Part shown: positions 51,623 to 61,874 of the stretch, piece by piece
How the letters are laid out: each line of letters begins with the position of its first letter
Position numbering within the stretch: the first letter of the stretch is position 1
Assembly (NCBI RefSeq): GCF_001654835.1
Contig: NZ_LXEP01000011.1
Span: 62,001 to 126,000 of the forward strand
Source of the DNA: Buttiauxella gaviniae ATCC 51604
GTDB taxonomy: Bacteria; Pseudomonadota; Gammaproteobacteria; Enterobacterales; Enterobacteriaceae
Reading direction: 5' to 3'
DNA: 64,000 nt
Made by a program: the position numbers and the translations under genes
The notes under the pieces: model-generated
Database searches by the model: none
Told to the model about the DNA's origin: nothing
Seen by the model: only the letters and a program-made list of their open reading frames with translations

Positions 51623-52459
51623 TTAGCGCAAGTCGCCCACTTTCACATGGTCCATATCATCAAACACTTGGTTCTCGCCAACCATACCCCAGATAAAGGT
51701 ATACGCACGCGTACCCACACCTGAGTGAATTGACCAGCTTGGTGAGATCACAGCTTGCTCGTTCTGCATCACAATGTGACGAGTTTCTTGCGGCTGGCCC
51801 ATCATGTGGAATACGCAGCTATCCTGCTCAAGTCCAAAGTAGAAATAGACTTCCATACGACGTTCGTGAGTATGGCAAGGCATAGTGTTCCACAGGTTGC
51901 CGGGTTCCAGTTGGGTCAGACCCATGCTCAGTTGGCAGGTTTCCAGTACATCCGGAACGAAGTACTTGTTGATGGTACGACGGTTACTGGTAACGCTGTC
52001 GCCCAGAGTAACCGGAGAAACATCCGCAGGCGTTATGCGCTTAGTTGGGTAAGTAGTATGAGCCGGTGCGCAGTTATAATAGAAGCGTGCTGGGTTTGCC
52101 GGATCAATGCTTGCAAACACCACTTCTTTAGCACCTTTACCAACATACAGACCATCACGAGCGCCAATTTCGTAGCAAGTCCCATCGACAGTAATTGTGC
52201 CCTGCCCACCAATGTTAATCACACCCAGCTCACGACGTTCCAGGAAGTAGCTCACACCTAACTGTTTGCCCACTTCACCGCCAACACTCACAGTGCGATT
52301 TACTGGCATGACACCACCAACAATGATGCGGTCAATGTGGCTGTAGGTCATGGTGTACTCATCGGCGGTAAAAATAGTTTCAATCAGAAACTCTTTACGC
52401 AGACCGGCAGTATCCAGTGTTTTTGCATGATCACTATGAATGCTTTGACGAATATCCAT
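51623..52459 (-). CDS. kduI: 5-dehydro-4-deoxy-D-glucuronate isomerase
   Basis: KduI isomerises the unsaturated-uronate product DKI to 2,5-diketo-3-deoxygluconate, in pectin and hexuronate breakdown. The 278-residue length equals E. coli. Zinc ligands H196, H198 and E203 (CHTHERRME) are present, with the fourth histidine in [11 protein letters not shown]. It is divergent from kdgT with two KdgR-like boxes between. The usual partner kduD is not in the window; the A1-R-like reductase at 12374-13150 acts on a different keto-uronate. Confidence 0.96.
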   Translation of the reverse strand: MDIRQSIHSDHAKTLDTAGLRKEFLIETIFTADEYTMTYSHIDRIIVGGVMPVNRTVSVGGEVGKQLGVSYFLERRELGVINIGGQGTITVDGTCYEIGARDGLYVGKGAKEVVFASIDPANPARFYYNCAPAHTTYPTKRITPADVSPVTLGDSVTSNRRTINKYFVPDVLETCQLSMGLTQLEPGNLWNTMPCHTHERRMEVYFYFGLEQDSCVFHMMGQPQETRHIVMQNEQAVISPSWSIHSGVGTRAYTFIWGMVGENQVFDDMDHVKVGDLR

Positions 52460-52616
52460 TACTTTTCCTTACTGGGAATAAGAGGCGGAAACAAAATCAC
52501 GCCCGTTACTATTAATAATAATTTAGCAATTAAAATAGATTTATTCACAATAGATCTACATTTAACTGCACCACAGAGACAGTTTATCACCAGAATAAAT
52601 AAATAATGTGATCCAA

Positions 52617-52635
52617 ATTGAAATATCGTTTCAAT
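52617..52635. promoter_or_regulatory. KdgR box 1 between kduI and kdgT
   Basis: ATTGAAATATCGTTTCAAT, a perfect palindrome (arms extend one base further on each side) that fits the KdgR consensus AATRAAAYRNYRTTTCATT at nearly all positions. It lies 158 bp upstream of kduI and 233 bp upstream of kdgT. Confidence 0.75.
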
Positions 52636-52638
52636 TTG

Positions 52639-52657
52639 ATTGAAGCATGGTTCCAAT
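52639..52657. promoter_or_regulatory. KdgR box 2, weaker
   Basis: ATTGAAGCATGGTTCCAAT, an imperfect palindrome of the same type, starting 22 bp (two helical turns) from box 1, so two dimers could bind on one face. The rest of the 408-bp kduI-kdgT gap shows no gene. Confidence 0.6.
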
Positions 52658-52867
52658 CGGTGGATAGTTTATCTAACGAAGCGTTACCTGACAGATTGGC
52701 CGTGGTAACTAGCTCTATAACGTTTATGAAACTGCCATTAAGAGCAAATAGCATCTCTGACCCAACATACTAATTAATCAGGGAAAACAAACGGTTTTCG
52801 CCGCTAACTGTTAAGTCATTTTTTCATTAACACGTTGTAATTGATGAAAAAATCATAAGGAATTACC

Positions 52868-53863
52868 ATGAAGATCAAAGCTACTATTGAACGCATTCCT
52901 GGTGGGATGATGTTGGTTCCATTGATACTTGGAGCTATTTTAAATACTTTCGCTCCAGATACTGGCGCCTATTTTGGTTCATTTACTAAAGGGATGATAA
53001 GCGGCACCGTTCCAATTCTGGCGGTCTGGTTCTTCTGTATTGGTGCCTCAATTGATCTTCGTGCTACAGGTACGGTTCTTCGCAAGTCTGGCACCTTGGT
53101 ACTAACCAAAATTGCAGTTGCCTGGGTTGTGGCAATGATTGCAGCATCCTTTATTCCTGAAGGTGGTATTCAGACAGGTATGTTTGCAGGTTTGTCGGTT
53201 CTGGCCCTCGTTTCTGCGATGGACATGACCAACGGTGGCCTGTATGCGAGCCTGATGAACCAGTACGGGACTAAAGAAGAGTCAGGTGCATTTGTCCTGA
53301 TGTCTCTGGAATCTGGCCCACTGATGACCATGGTGATTCTGGGTTCCGCAGGTCTGGCTTCATTTGAACCTCACCACTTTATCGGTGCCGTGCTGCCATT
53401 CCTGATTGGTTTTGCGTTGGGTAACCTTGATCACGATTTCCGTACTTTCTTCAGCAAAGCAACGCCAGTACTGATTCCGTTCTTCGGCTTTGCGCTGGGT
53501 AACACCATCAACCTGACCGTGATTATGCACACTGGTCTGCTCGGTGTGCTTTTGGGTGTCGCGGTAATCATTATCACCGGTATTCCACTGATTCTGGCTG
53601 ATAAATACATTGGTGGCGGCAACGGTACAGCGGGTATTGCAGCATCTTCCGCAGCAGGAGCTGCAGTGGCAAACCCGGTTATCATTGCGCAAATCAACCC
53701 TGCATTTGAGCCAGTTGCCGCGTCAGCAACAGCCCTGGTTGCAGCAAGCGTGATTGTGACCGCCATTCTGGTGCCAATTATTACCGCACTGTACTCAAAA
53801 CGTATGGGTGGCACGGTCGCTAAAAAGAGCGAAACAGATGATGTGGTTGAGCTTTCACATTAA
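52868..53863 (+). CDS. kdgT: 2-keto-3-deoxygluconate permease
   Basis: KdgT imports KDG with protons. The 331-residue protein has about 10 membrane helices; [14 protein letters not shown] (9-22), [14 protein letters not shown] and [17 protein letters not shown] match E. coli KdgT. Regulated with kduI through the shared upstream KdgR boxes. An ATAAGGA ribosome-binding site precedes the ATG. Confidence 0.96.
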   Translation: MKIKATIERIPGGMMLVPLILGAILNTFAPDTGAYFGSFTKGMISGTVPILAVWFFCIGASIDLRATGTVLRKSGTLVLTKIAVAWVVAMIAASFIPEGGIQTGMFAGLSVLALVSAMDMTNGGLYASLMNQYGTKEESGAFVLMSLESGPLMTMVILGSAGLASFEPHHFIGAVLPFLIGFALGNLDHDFRTFFSKATPVLIPFFGFALGNTINLTVIMHTGLLGVLLGVAVIIITGIPLILADKYIGGGNGTAGIAASSAAGAAVANPVIIAQINPAFEPVAASATALVAASVIVTAILVPIITALYSKRMGGTVAKKSETDDVVELSH

Positions 53864-53882
53864 TAGTTAAAATACATAATAC

Positions 53883-53910
53883 AAAAATGGAGCCTTTCGG
53901 CTCCATTTTT
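53883..53910. terminator. Bidirectional terminator between kdgT and the aminotransferase gene
   Basis: AAAAATGGAGCC and GGCTCCATTTTT form a perfect 12-bp stem with loop TTTC, and lie between convergent genes. Confidence 0.95.
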
Positions 53911-53915
53911 ACATC

Positions 53916-55100
53916 TTACAGCGCAGATTTAAGTCGCTGAACGGCCTCATAAAGCTGCTCTTCAGTGGCTGTTGCGTAAGAGAAACGTAGCGTTTTCTTA
54001 TCAGCATTATCACTAAAGAAGAACTCACCAGGTACATATACGACACCTTTTTCCAGGGTCTGCTGTAACCAACGAGTAGTGTCAAATTCGTAGCGGAAAG
54101 CGGCCCACAAGAACATCCCACCCTGCGGCTGATTGAAGGTGATGTGCTCACCGAGTTCCTGTTGTAAAAACGTCGACAAGCTCAGACACTTCTTCTTATA
54201 CGCTTCACGAATAAGTTCGATTTGCGGATTCAGGCGATCAAGTGTCAGATACGCCGACACCAGTGATTGCGTAAATGAGTTAGCGTGCAAATCCGTGGCT
54301 TGTTTAATGATGGCCACTTTTTGCTTCATCCACTCTGGCAAAACAATCCAACCTACGCGCAGCCCTGGTGCCAGAATCTTAGAAAATGTTGATGTATAGA
54401 CTACGATATCTTTGCTGCCACGTTCAGTAGCCACTTGCAGCAAGGTTTTTTCACGCGTGTCAGAGAAACTAATCGCCCCGTACGGATCATCTTCAACAAT
54501 GACAAAATGGTGCTCTTCTGCCAGTTTGACCAGTTTTTCACGGCGGCTGGCACTGAGTGTTGTGCCGCTTGGGTTGCCAAATGTCGGAACGATGTAGACA
54601 CCTTTAATGCGTGTTGTCTTCAGCAATTCTTCCAGTTCATCGACGATCATACCGTGCTCGTCGCTGCCCACTGATTTCACATTAGCTTCATTGAGGCTGA
54701 GGATTTGCAGCGTCGCCAAATAAGTTGGGCGCTCAACAACAAACACATCACCCGGATTCACCAGCGCACGCATCAGCAAATCCAATGCTTGCTGCGAACC
54801 CGAAGTGATCAGAAGTTGATCAGGCGTAGTGGTAATGCCGCGTTCCTGACACAATCCAACTAGCTGATGACGTAATTCAACATTGCCTTCAGTCAAACCA
54901 TATTGGAAAGCATCGTTAAAATTCTCAGCGACCACTTTTTGAGTCGCGACACCTAGCCCTTCGGTATCAAACAATTCGCTGGAAGGAATGCCTCCGGCGA
55001 GCGAAATCACGCCAGGCATTTTGCTGTGCTTCAATAATTCTCTGATTGCTGACGGTTGTAGAGCCTGAATACGATGTGCGAGGTGTGAACTATTACTCAT
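53916..55100 (-). CDS. PLP-dependent aminotransferase (class I/II, 2-aminoadipate transaminase-like)
   Basis: A 394-residue fold-type I aminotransferase without an N-terminal HTH domain. Start taken at 55100 (MSNSSHLAHRIQAL); an ATG 15 codons upstream is possible. Seen: SLAGGIPSSELFD (48-60), TSGSQQALDL (substrate/PLP loop), PTFGNPSGTTLS, EDDPYGAISF, and the PLP lysine in STFSKILAPGLRVGW. Similar enzymes (LysN/Aro8 type) use broad amino acid donors. Its substrate and link to kdgT are unknown. It ends 5 bp after the shared terminator and is separate from the E. coli gene order. Confidence 0.8.
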   Translation of the reverse strand: MSNSSHLAHRIQALQPSAIRELLKHSKMPGVISLAGGIPSSELFDTEGLGVATQKVVAENFNDAFQYGLTEGNVELRHQLVGLCQERGITTTPDQLLITSGSQQALDLLMRALVNPGDVFVVERPTYLATLQILSLNEANVKSVGSDEHGMIVDELEELLKTTRIKGVYIVPTFGNPSGTTLSASRREKLVKLAEEHHFVIVEDDPYGAISFSDTREKTLLQVATERGSKDIVVYTSTFSKILAPGLRVGWIVLPEWMKQKVAIIKQATDLHANSFTQSLVSAYLTLDRLNPQIELIREAYKKKCLSLSTFLQQELGEHITFNQPQGGMFLWAAFRYEFDTTRWLQQTLEKGVVYVPGEFFFSDNADKKTLRFSYATATEEQLYEAVQRLKSAL

Positions 55101-55286
55101 GTTGTTGTCTCTGGTTTTTCTATTTATTAAAAATATACATAGCAACCTAACTAGTTAGCAATGCATTTTCAGATCAATAAATACGACTTTTATTGCGAGC
55201 CGCTTTCCTGATTGCGCTTCCCGAATTCGCGGTCACTCTACAGAAATGTTAGTGTGTACAAAGCAAATGTCTAAAGCGAAATACTC

Positions 55287-56057
55287 ATGATGATTCATTT
55301 ACTTATCGTTGACGCCCTGAACCTGATACGTCGTATTCATGCGGTCCAGGGATCACCCTGCGTTGAAACTTGTCTGCATGCACTTGATGCGCTGATAACA
55401 CACAGTCAGCCTACGCATGCGGTCGCCGTGTTTGACGACGAAGACCGTCGTGAAGGTTGGCGACATCAGGTCTTGCCTGACTATAAAGCGGGGCGTGCAC
55501 CAATGCCAGATACCTTGCACCAAGAAATGCCACTCTTGCGGGAAGCCTTCGCTAAAAGAGGTGTGGCTTGTTGGCATTCTCAGGGAAATGAAGCAGATGA
55601 CCTGGCGGCAACTCTTGCAGTAAAAATAGCAGCCGGTGGGCATCGCGCCACCATCGTTTCGACCGATAAAGGTTTTTGCCAACTATTAGCGCCCACGATT
55701 CAAATCCGTGATTATTTTCAAAAGCGCTGGTTAGATGCGCCTTTTATTGCACAGGAATATGGCGTTCAGCCTGAACAGCTGGCTGATTTTTGGGGACTTG
55801 CAGGGATAAGCAGCAGCAAAATTTCCGGCGTTCCGGGTATTGGACCGAAAAGTGCCACGCAGTTAATCAATCAATTTTCCACACTGGAAGCGCTGTACGA
55901 AAGGCTGGATGAAGTGCCAGAAAAATGGCGTAAGAAATTAGAGCAGCATCGGGAAATAGCGTTTATTAGCCGCAAGGTTGCGCAGCTACAAACAGATTTG
56001 GTGCTTGACGGGAATTTACAGCAGTTACGCTTGCCGGGTGGGACACCCTCACCATAG
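55287..56057 (+). CDS. xni: Flap endonuclease Xni (ExoIX)
   Basis: A 256-residue 5'-nuclease-family protein lacking the polymerase part. [12 protein letters not shown] (5-16), [25 protein letters not shown] and the helix-hairpin-helix [11 protein letters not shown] are intact. E. coli Xni is 251 residues ending LRLVR; here the end is [10 protein letters not shown], encoded by the start of a repeat sequence. ATG at 55290 is an alternative start. Confidence 0.93.
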   Translation: MMIHLLIVDALNLIRRIHAVQGSPCVETCLHALDALITHSQPTHAVAVFDDEDRREGWRHQVLPDYKAGRAPMPDTLHQEMPLLREAFAKRGVACWHSQGNEADDLAATLAVKIAAGGHRATIVSTDKGFCQLLAPTIQIRDYFQKRWLDAPFIAQEYGVQPEQLADFWGLAGISSSKISGVPGIGPKSATQLINQFSTLEALYERLDEVPEKWRKKLEQHREIAFISRKVAQLQTDLVLDGNLQQLRLPGGTPSP

Positions 56058-56092
56058 CCCCCTCCATCAGGAGAGGGTTGGGATGAGGGGCG
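56045..56092. repeat. REP-like palindromic repeat at the xni 3' end
   Basis: CCCTCACC...CCCCCTCC/GGAGAGGG...GATGAGGGG forms a large imperfect palindrome of the kind dispersed in enterobacterial genomes. It overlaps the last codons and stop of xni and probably also serves as the terminator between convergent xni and rlmM. Confidence 0.65.
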
Positions 56093-56098
56093 AATTTA

Positions 56099-57199
56099 TT
56101 ATCTTTCGTCGCGACGACCACCGACAGCCGCCCACATACGGCGCACGTGTACGGTTACTTCTTCACGGTCGTGGTACAACTGGCGAGCCTGAATCTCAGC
56201 GCTGATACCATGTTCCGCCAGTTTTTCATGAATCAATGCCAGGTTTTGCGACACTTCTTCATAGCGCTTCTTCATTGGCAGCTTGAGGTTGAAAATGGTT
56301 TCACGGCACCAGCCATTAATTAACCACGTAGCCATCAGATTTGCCACTTTCGCCGGTTTCTCAACCATGTCACAAACCATCCAGGAGATGTTGTTGCGGC
56401 TTGGCTTATATTTGAAACCATCTTCCTGCAACCAGGTCACTTGCCCTGTATCCATAAGGCTTTGCGCCATCGGACCATTATCAACAGAACAAACCCACAT
56501 GTTGCGTTGCGTTAATTGGTAAGTCCAACCGCCTGGACAGGCTCCAAGGTCAACGGCATGCATCCCGTTTGCCAGACGTTCGTCCCACTCATCAGCCGGA
56601 ATGAAAGTATGGAAAGCCTCTTCCAGTTTCAAGGTTGAACGGCTTGGCGCCTCCGAAGGCAATTTCAGACGTTGGATGCCCATATAGAAAGGCGAGTTAT
56701 TGTTGCTATAGGAATAGCCGGTATAACAACAGCCTGGCGCGATAAAGAACACATGCACAACCGGGCGTTTTGGCGTTTCGTAATTGGTGAGAATCCCCGC
56801 TTCACGCAGGCTCGCACGCAATGGCACCGTCAACTTGCGGCAGAACTTCATCAGTTCTTTGCTTTCATTGGTGTCGGCAACTTCAACGCGCAGATCGCCG
56901 CCTTTTTCCACGACACCAGTCAGCATTCCAGTGATTGGTGTAATACGATCGTCGGTTGGAAGATCTTTAAGCAGTTCACCGGCAACAATCATCTGACGAG
57001 CAAAGATCAAATCTTTAAATGGCAGCTCACGCGCCAGCTTATCGGCGTCATCTTGCTGATAACATTCGTAAATAACATAACCGCTGTTTTCTTTAACACG
57101 AGCAAAACCAAAAATGTCGCGTTGACTGGCTTTATCGGTAATCTCCGCCGCGCACTCTTTCTCAAAGCCTTGTCGGCAATACAAAATAACTTTATTCAT
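56099..57199 (-). CDS. rlmM: 23S rRNA (cytidine-2498-2'-O)-methyltransferase
   Basis: RlmM methylates the 2'-OH of C2498. The 366-residue length equals E. coli. N-terminal THUMP-like domain (1-180) and an RrmJ-type SAM domain with [14 protein letters not shown] (about 217-230), D in VCDMVEKP and the catalytic lysine in [13 protein letters not shown]. Overlaps ygdD by 8 bp. Confidence 0.96.
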   Translation of the reverse strand: MNKVILYCRQGFEKECAAEITDKASQRDIFGFARVKENSGYVIYECYQQDDADKLARELPFKDLIFARQMIVAGELLKDLPTDDRITPITGMLTGVVEKGGDLRVEVADTNESKELMKFCRKLTVPLRASLREAGILTNYETPKRPVVHVFFIAPGCCYTGYSYSNNNSPFYMGIQRLKLPSEAPSRSTLKLEEAFHTFIPADEWDERLANGMHAVDLGACPGGWTYQLTQRNMWVCSVDNGPMAQSLMDTGQVTWLQEDGFKYKPSRNNISWMVCDMVEKPAKVANLMATWLINGWCRETIFNLKLPMKKRYEEVSQNLALIHEKLAEHGISAEIQARQLYHDREEVTVHVRRMWAAVGGRRDER

Positions 57200-57587
57200 G
57201 GCTTACGCCCCTACGTTTCAGGCGCATTGCACCAATCAACATCAATATCCAACCGGCCAGAAAACTGATTCCACCGACGGGGGTAACAAACGCCCAAAGG
57301 CGTAAATGAGACAGCGCCAGACAATAAAGGCTGCCGCTAAATAGAACTGTACCGAGCGCCATAAATACGCTGCTCCAGTAAAACCAGATGCTGATCCGAC
57401 GCTGCATAGCAACCGCCAGACCAAAAATCGCTAATGTGTGAAAAGCCTGATATTCAAGGCCGGTTTGAATCCAGCCCATCTCCACAACACCAAGCGTTTT
57501 GCTCAAAATGTGAGCCCCGAAGGCCCCGAGAGCAACAAAGATAAAACCGCTAATTGCGGTAAAAATCAGCATGAAACGGCTGGTCAT
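57192..57587 (-). CDS. ygdD: YgdD family inner-membrane protein (DUF423)
   Basis: A 131-residue protein with four membrane helices and GAFGAHILS (22-30) and [12 protein letters not shown] near the end, typical of DUF423. Length equals E. coli. Function unknown. It is coupled to rlmM by an 8-bp overlap, and a 7-bp stem hairpin (57607-57626) separates it from gcvA. Confidence 0.93.
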   Translation of the reverse strand: MTSRFMLIFTAISGFIFVALGAFGAHILSKTLGVVEMGWIQTGLEYQAFHTLAIFGLAVAMQRRISIWFYWSSVFMALGTVLFSGSLYCLALSHLRLWAFVTPVGGISFLAGWILMLIGAMRLKRRGVSHE

Positions 57588-57636
57588 GGTGTAACCCTAA
57601 AGTAAGGCGTAGCGGCATGGCTACGCGATGGTTTGC

Positions 57637-58554
57637 TTATTGATCGTAGCGAAAACGGAATTTTTCTTGTTCGCTCGCTGTTTTCGCCAGAATCCACTGC
57701 CTGAAGGCCGCTATTTTACCCAGTTCTGCCTGGCTGTCATGACAAACAAGATAAAACGCGTTTTTACTCACCAGAACATCGTTGAATGGGCAAACTAAGC
57801 GGCCCGCTTCAAGCTCTGATTGCGCCATAACATTATTCGCCAGCGCAATGCCTTGGCCGTGAATAGCAGCCTGTAACACCATCGCACTGTGGCTGAAGAT
57901 AGGGCCTTGCTGCACATTAATATGGCTTACGCCTAATTGACGAGTATAGGTCTGCCAGTCACGACGAGAAGCATCATGCAGCAAAGTATGATGGGCTAAA
58001 TCTTCAGGAGTTTTAATAGGTTTATCGCCCGTTAACAGCAAAGGCGAGCAGACCGGCAGCAAATATTCTGCATAAAGCTTTTCCACTCGCAAACCCGGCC
58101 AGTTTCCACGCCCGTAAAAAATCGCGACGTCGACATCATCAGAAAGTTTATCTTCCTGACGGTCAACAGCCTGAATTCGTACGTCGATTCCCGGATAAGC
58201 TGTATTAAAGCTAGTTAGGCGTGGCACAAGCCAGTGAATGGCAAAACTTGGCAGTAAACTGACCGTTAACGCACCTTTAGCACTACGCGCCTGAAGCTTA
58301 CGCGTTGCTTCTGTCAGTTGCGTAAATATCTCTTTGATGTCCAGATAATAACTCTGCCCCTCTTCTGTCAGCAACAAAGAACGGTTGCGACGGCGGAACA
58401 GCTTAAGACCCAGAAAATCCTCCAGAGACTTAATCTGGTGGCTCACGGCGGCTTGTGTCACGAATAATTCATCAGCCGCTTTAGTAAAACTCAGGTGACG
58501 AGCAGCGGCGTCAAATACACGTAAGGCATTTAAAGGTGGCAAACGCTTGGACAT
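57637..58554 (-). CDS. gcvA: Glycine cleavage system transcriptional regulator GcvA
   Basis: A 305-residue LysR-type regulator. The N-terminal helix-turn-helix spans about 20-40 (LSFTKAADELFVTQAAVSHQ), followed by the linker helix and substrate-binding domain. GcvA activates gcvTHP with glycine and activates the small RNA gcvB, which lies divergently 129 bp away. Same arrangement as E. coli. Confidence 0.97.
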   Translation of the reverse strand: MSKRLPPLNALRVFDAAARHLSFTKAADELFVTQAAVSHQIKSLEDFLGLKLFRRRNRSLLLTEEGQSYYLDIKEIFTQLTEATRKLQARSAKGALTVSLLPSFAIHWLVPRLTSFNTAYPGIDVRIQAVDRQEDKLSDDVDVAIFYGRGNWPGLRVEKLYAEYLLPVCSPLLLTGDKPIKTPEDLAHHTLLHDASRRDWQTYTRQLGVSHINVQQGPIFSHSAMVLQAAIHGQGIALANNVMAQSELEAGRLVCPFNDVLVSKNAFYLVCHDSQAELGKIAAFRQWILAKTASEQEKFRFRYDQ

Positions 58555-58647
58555 AGTTGATTGGCTTAAATGTTAAAGTCTATTAACAAACAGGCGAACT
58601 TAGTTAACCTATTAGTTTTTTTTATCTGAGCCATTATAAATTGTCCG

Positions 58648-58676
58648 TTGAGGATGCACCAGCAAATACCTATAGT
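58648..58676 (+). promoter_or_regulatory. gcvB promoter
   Basis: TTGAGG (58648-58653), 17-bp spacer, TATAGT (58671-58676), with the RNA start 7 bp later at 58683. GcvA binding upstream is expected from E. coli. Confidence 0.85.
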
Positions 58677-58682
58677 GGCGTC

Positions 58683-58888
58683 ACTTCCTGAGCCGGAACG
58701 AAAAGTTATCTGAAATGCGTGTTTCGGAGGGCTTTTGGCTTACGGTTGTGATGTTGTGTTGTTGTGTTTGCAATTGGTCTGGCATTCCAGACCCCGGTAG
58801 CTAAGCTACCCCTTTTTCACTTCCTGTACATTTACCCTGTCTGTCCATAGTGATTAATGTAGCACCGCAAATTGCGGTGCTTTTTTTT
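58683..58888 (+). ncRNA. gcvB: GcvB small RNA
   Basis: About 206 nt starting ACTTCCTGAGCCGGAACG and nearly identical to E. coli GcvB, including the G/U-rich R1 seed (TTGTGATGTTGTGTTGTTG at about 58746-58764), the second seed near CACTTCCTGTACA, and the terminator GCACCGC/GCGGTGC plus eight T. GcvB binds Hfq and represses many amino acid transport mRNAs. Confidence 0.97.
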
Positions 58889-58925
58889 GCCTGTAGTTTG
58901 AACAACTGCAATTCGAGCAAAAAGA

Positions 58926-59153
58926 TTACTGATCCAGTTCAACCATCTCTTTCACATCAGTACGGTTAATCTGCTGCTTGTTGCCGTTGGCATCTTTATA
59001 CGAAATCATCCCGGTTTCATCATCAGTTTTCGGTTTGCCATCGGACACAATGGTACGGCCATCGTTGGTGTGCATTACGTAATTCGGGCTAGAACATCCT
59101 GAAAGACCAAAAGCCATAACACCTACAAATACTGCTGCGGCTGCCTTGTTCAT
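58926..59153 (-). CDS. ygdI: YgdI/YgdR family lipoprotein
   Basis: A 75-residue lipoprotein: signal sequence with lipobox LSGC (cysteine 20), then a small DUF903 beta-barrel domain (YVMHTNDGRTIVSDGKP...). Same place as E. coli ygdI. Function unknown. AGGAGAA precedes the ATG. Confidence 0.94.
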   Translation of the reverse strand: MNKAAAAVFVGVMAFGLSGCSSPNYVMHTNDGRTIVSDGKPKTDDETGMISYKDANGNKQQINRTDVKEMVELDQ

Positions 59154-59346
59154 ATTCTTCTCCTTAGTAGCGTTTAATGCTGATTAACTGTAAAAAATTT
59201 AGTGGGTGAAATACTCACCTAACATTAATTAGCATAACCCTCTTTCGCGAGCTTGCCAGTTTATGCAGATTATTCCGAAGGTCATTGATCCCTTGTGTGA
59301 TTAAAGCAAATGCGCCACGATCTACGGATTGGATACGAGGAAAATC

Positions 59347-60552
59347 ATGAAAACTTTTAATCCTGCCCAGTTTCGCAGCCAGTTTCCGGCACTCGCAGAT
59401 GCGGGTGTCTATCTCGATAGCGCCGCCACCACACTTAAACCTCTCGCCGTTATTGAAGCGACTGAACAGTTTTATAGCCTTAGCGCCGGTAATGTTCACC
59501 GCAGCCAGTTTGCGGCGGCACAGCGTCTTACAGAACGCTATGAAGCCGCCCGTGACAGCGTCGCGGCTCTACTCAACGCTCCTTCAGGCAAAGATATTGT
59601 CTGGACGCGTGGCACAACCGAAGCGATAAACCTGGTAGCACAGTGTTATGCACGCCCTCGCCTGCAACCTGGTGATGAAATTATTGTTAGCGAAGCCGAA
59701 CACCACGCTAACTTTGTGCCATGGTTAATGGTTGCCGAGCAAACGGGCGCGAAAGTCATTAAGTTGCCGCTTGGCAAAGATTACCTCGCTGATTTAAGCA
59801 AACTGCCAGAGTTACTCAATGAGCGGACCAAAATTCTGGCATTAGGGCAAATGTCCAACGTCACAGGCGGCTGCCCGGACCTGGTTAAGGCCATCACGCT
59901 GGCACATGCCGCTGGTGCAGTAGTCATGGTCGATGGCGCACAAGGCGTGGTGCATTGCCCGCCTGACGTACAAGCGCTGGATATCGATTTTTATGCCTTC
60001 TCTGCCCACAAACTTTATGGCCCAACCGGCATCGGTGCGCTATACGGTAAAAGCGAGCTGTTAGAAGAAATGTCGCCATGGCTTGGCGGCGGCAAGATGA
60101 TCACCCATGTCTCGTTTGAAGGGTTTAAAACGCAGCCGGTGCCGTATCGCTTTGAAGCCGGTACGCCAAATGTGGCGGGAGTGATTGGCCTGAGTGCAGC
60201 ACTCGAGTGGCTTGAAACGGTTGATTTAACAGAAGCAGAAACTTATAGCCGGGGGCTTGCAACACTGGCGGAAGCGCAGCTGGCTAAGCGGTCTGGTTTT
60301 CGCAGTTTCCGCTGCCAGGACTCAAGCCTGCTGGCGTTCGATTTCGAGGGCGTTCACCACAATGACATGGTCACATTGATGGCAGAAGCCGGTATTTCAC
60401 TACGCGCCGGGCAACATTGTGCTCAGCCGTTGCTCGCAGCATTAGGGGTGAGCGGGACACTGCGCGCCTCTTTTGCGCCGTACAATACACAAAGCGATGT
60501 AGATGCGTTGGTTAAAGCCATCGACAATGCGCTGGAAATTTTGGTGGATTAA
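59347..60552 (+). CDS. csdA: Cysteine desulfurase CsdA
   Basis: CsdA takes sulfur from cysteine and passes it to CsdE. Start at 59347 (MKTFNPAQFRSQFP) after GAGGA gives 401 residues, as in E. coli; six extra upstream codons were dropped. PLP motif SAHKLYGPTG and the persulfide cysteine in RAGQHCAQP are intact, with EAEHHANFVPW the cofactor-stacking histidine. The csdE ATG follows its stop codon directly. Confidence 0.97.
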   Translation: MKTFNPAQFRSQFPALADAGVYLDSAATTLKPLAVIEATEQFYSLSAGNVHRSQFAAAQRLTERYEAARDSVAALLNAPSGKDIVWTRGTTEAINLVAQCYARPRLQPGDEIIVSEAEHHANFVPWLMVAEQTGAKVIKLPLGKDYLADLSKLPELLNERTKILALGQMSNVTGGCPDLVKAITLAHAAGAVVMVDGAQGVVHCPPDVQALDIDFYAFSAHKLYGPTGIGALYGKSELLEEMSPWLGGGKMITHVSFEGFKTQPVPYRFEAGTPNVAGVIGLSAALEWLETVDLTEAETYSRGLATLAEAQLAKRSGFRSFRCQDSSLLAFDFEGVHHNDMVTLMAEAGISLRAGQHCAQPLLAALGVSGTLRASFAPYNTQSDVDALVKAIDNALEILVD

Positions 60553-60993
60553 ATGACAAGTGGATTCCTGGCCGGTCACCCTTTTGGCACCTCAATCACC
60601 GCTGACAGCCTGCGAGCTACATTTGCGCCGTTACAGCAGTGGGAAGATAAATACCGCCAGCTAATCCTGTTAGGGAAACAGCTTCCGGCACTGCCCGCAG
60701 ACTTAAAAAATGATGAAATCGAAATCGCAGGCTGTGAAAACCGCGTCTGGTTGGGTCATAACCTTCAGGCAAATGGCACGCTGCATTTCTTTGGTGATAG
60801 CGAAGGGCGAATCGTTCGGGGTTTGCTGGCGGTGTTACTCACCGCCATTGAAGGGAAAACGGCGGCACAATTGCGGAATGAAGATCCGCTTGCTCTGTTT
60901 GATGATCTTGGCCTGCGCAACCAGTTAAGTGCTTCACGCAGCAGCGGGCTTGCGTCATTAGCGCAAGCCGTGCGCGTTGCGGCTCAGGCCTGA
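60553..60993 (+). CDS. csdE: Sulfur acceptor protein CsdE
   Basis: A 146-residue SufE-like protein. Acceptor cysteine C61 in [12 protein letters not shown]. It starts directly after csdA and overlaps the 3' end of the convergent tcdA by 10 bp. The CsdA-CsdE-TcdA trio acts together. Confidence 0.96.
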   Translation: MTSGFLAGHPFGTSITADSLRATFAPLQQWEDKYRQLILLGKQLPALPADLKNDEIEIAGCENRVWLGHNLQANGTLHFFGDSEGRIVRGLLAVLLTAIEGKTAAQLRNEDPLALFDDLGLRNQLSASRSSGLASLAQAVRVAAQA

Positions 60994-61793
60994 TTACGCG
61001 CCGCTTTTGCCATCATTTTCTTTAATACATGGGACACCGCCACGAAACCAAAGCTGGCGGTGACCATGGTTGCCGCACCAAAACCGGATGCACAATCCAT
61101 GCGTTTCGAGCCTTCGGCGGTACTTTTCATCCCACATACCGAGCCATCAGCCTGCGGATAAACCAACGCTTCGGTGGAAAACACGCAATCAATTCCGAGC
61201 TTTCCTTTGCTGTTCTTCACCATGCCAAAATCGCTTTTTAATCTTTCACGCAGTTTCGCCGCTAATGGATCCTGAATCGTTTTCGCCAGATCGGTCACCT
61301 GGATCTGTGTCGGATCAATTTGGCCGCCCGCTCCACCCGTGGTCACCAACGGGATCTTGTAACGCCGGCAATAAGCTATCAAGGCGGCTTTTGGGCGCAC
61401 ACTATCAATCGCATCAATCACGTAGCTAAAGCCCTGGTTGAGCAGCTGCGCGGTGTTGTCAGCAGTAATAAAATCATCCACTACCGTGACACGGCACTCC
61501 GGGTTAATTTCGCGGATACGCGCCGCCATCACTTCTGCCTTGGACTGCCCTACCGTAGCCCTCAAAGCGTGGATCTGACGGTTAGTGTTCGTCACACAAA
61601 CATCGTCCATGTCGATAAGCGTAATTGCACCGATACCGGTACGAGCCAGCGCTTCTGCCGCCCACGACCCCACGCCACCAATGCCAATCACGCAAACATG
61701 CGCATCAGCGAACAGTTGCAGAGCATCGCGGCCGTACAAACGAGCAGTACCACCAAAGCGTTGCAGCCAGGCGTCGGTCAAAACTACAGACAT
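60984..61793 (-). CDS. tcdA: tRNA threonylcarbamoyladenosine dehydratase
   Basis: TcdA (CsdL) cyclises t6A37 of tRNA to ct6A using ATP and receives help from CsdA/CsdE. The 269-residue E1-like protein has [14 protein letters not shown] (about 36-49), the [13 protein letters not shown] nucleotide motif, and a C-terminal [13 protein letters not shown] membrane-associated segment. Confidence 0.96.
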   Translation of the reverse strand: MSVVLTDAWLQRFGGTARLYGRDALQLFADAHVCVIGIGGVGSWAAEALARTGIGAITLIDMDDVCVTNTNRQIHALRATVGQSKAEVMAARIREINPECRVTVVDDFITADNTAQLLNQGFSYVIDAIDSVRPKAALIAYCRRYKIPLVTTGGAGGQIDPTQIQVTDLAKTIQDPLAAKLRERLKSDFGMVKNSKGKLGIDCVFSTEALVYPQADGSVCGMKSTAEGSKRMDCASGFGAATMVTASFGFVAVSHVLKKMMAKAARNQA

Positions 61794-61874
61794 TACGTTA
61801 TCCTCGGAAAATCTTTGCGGGTGTTATTGCAGATATAGATGACGGGCTGATTATACAGCCCGTCTGCGGGAAGA

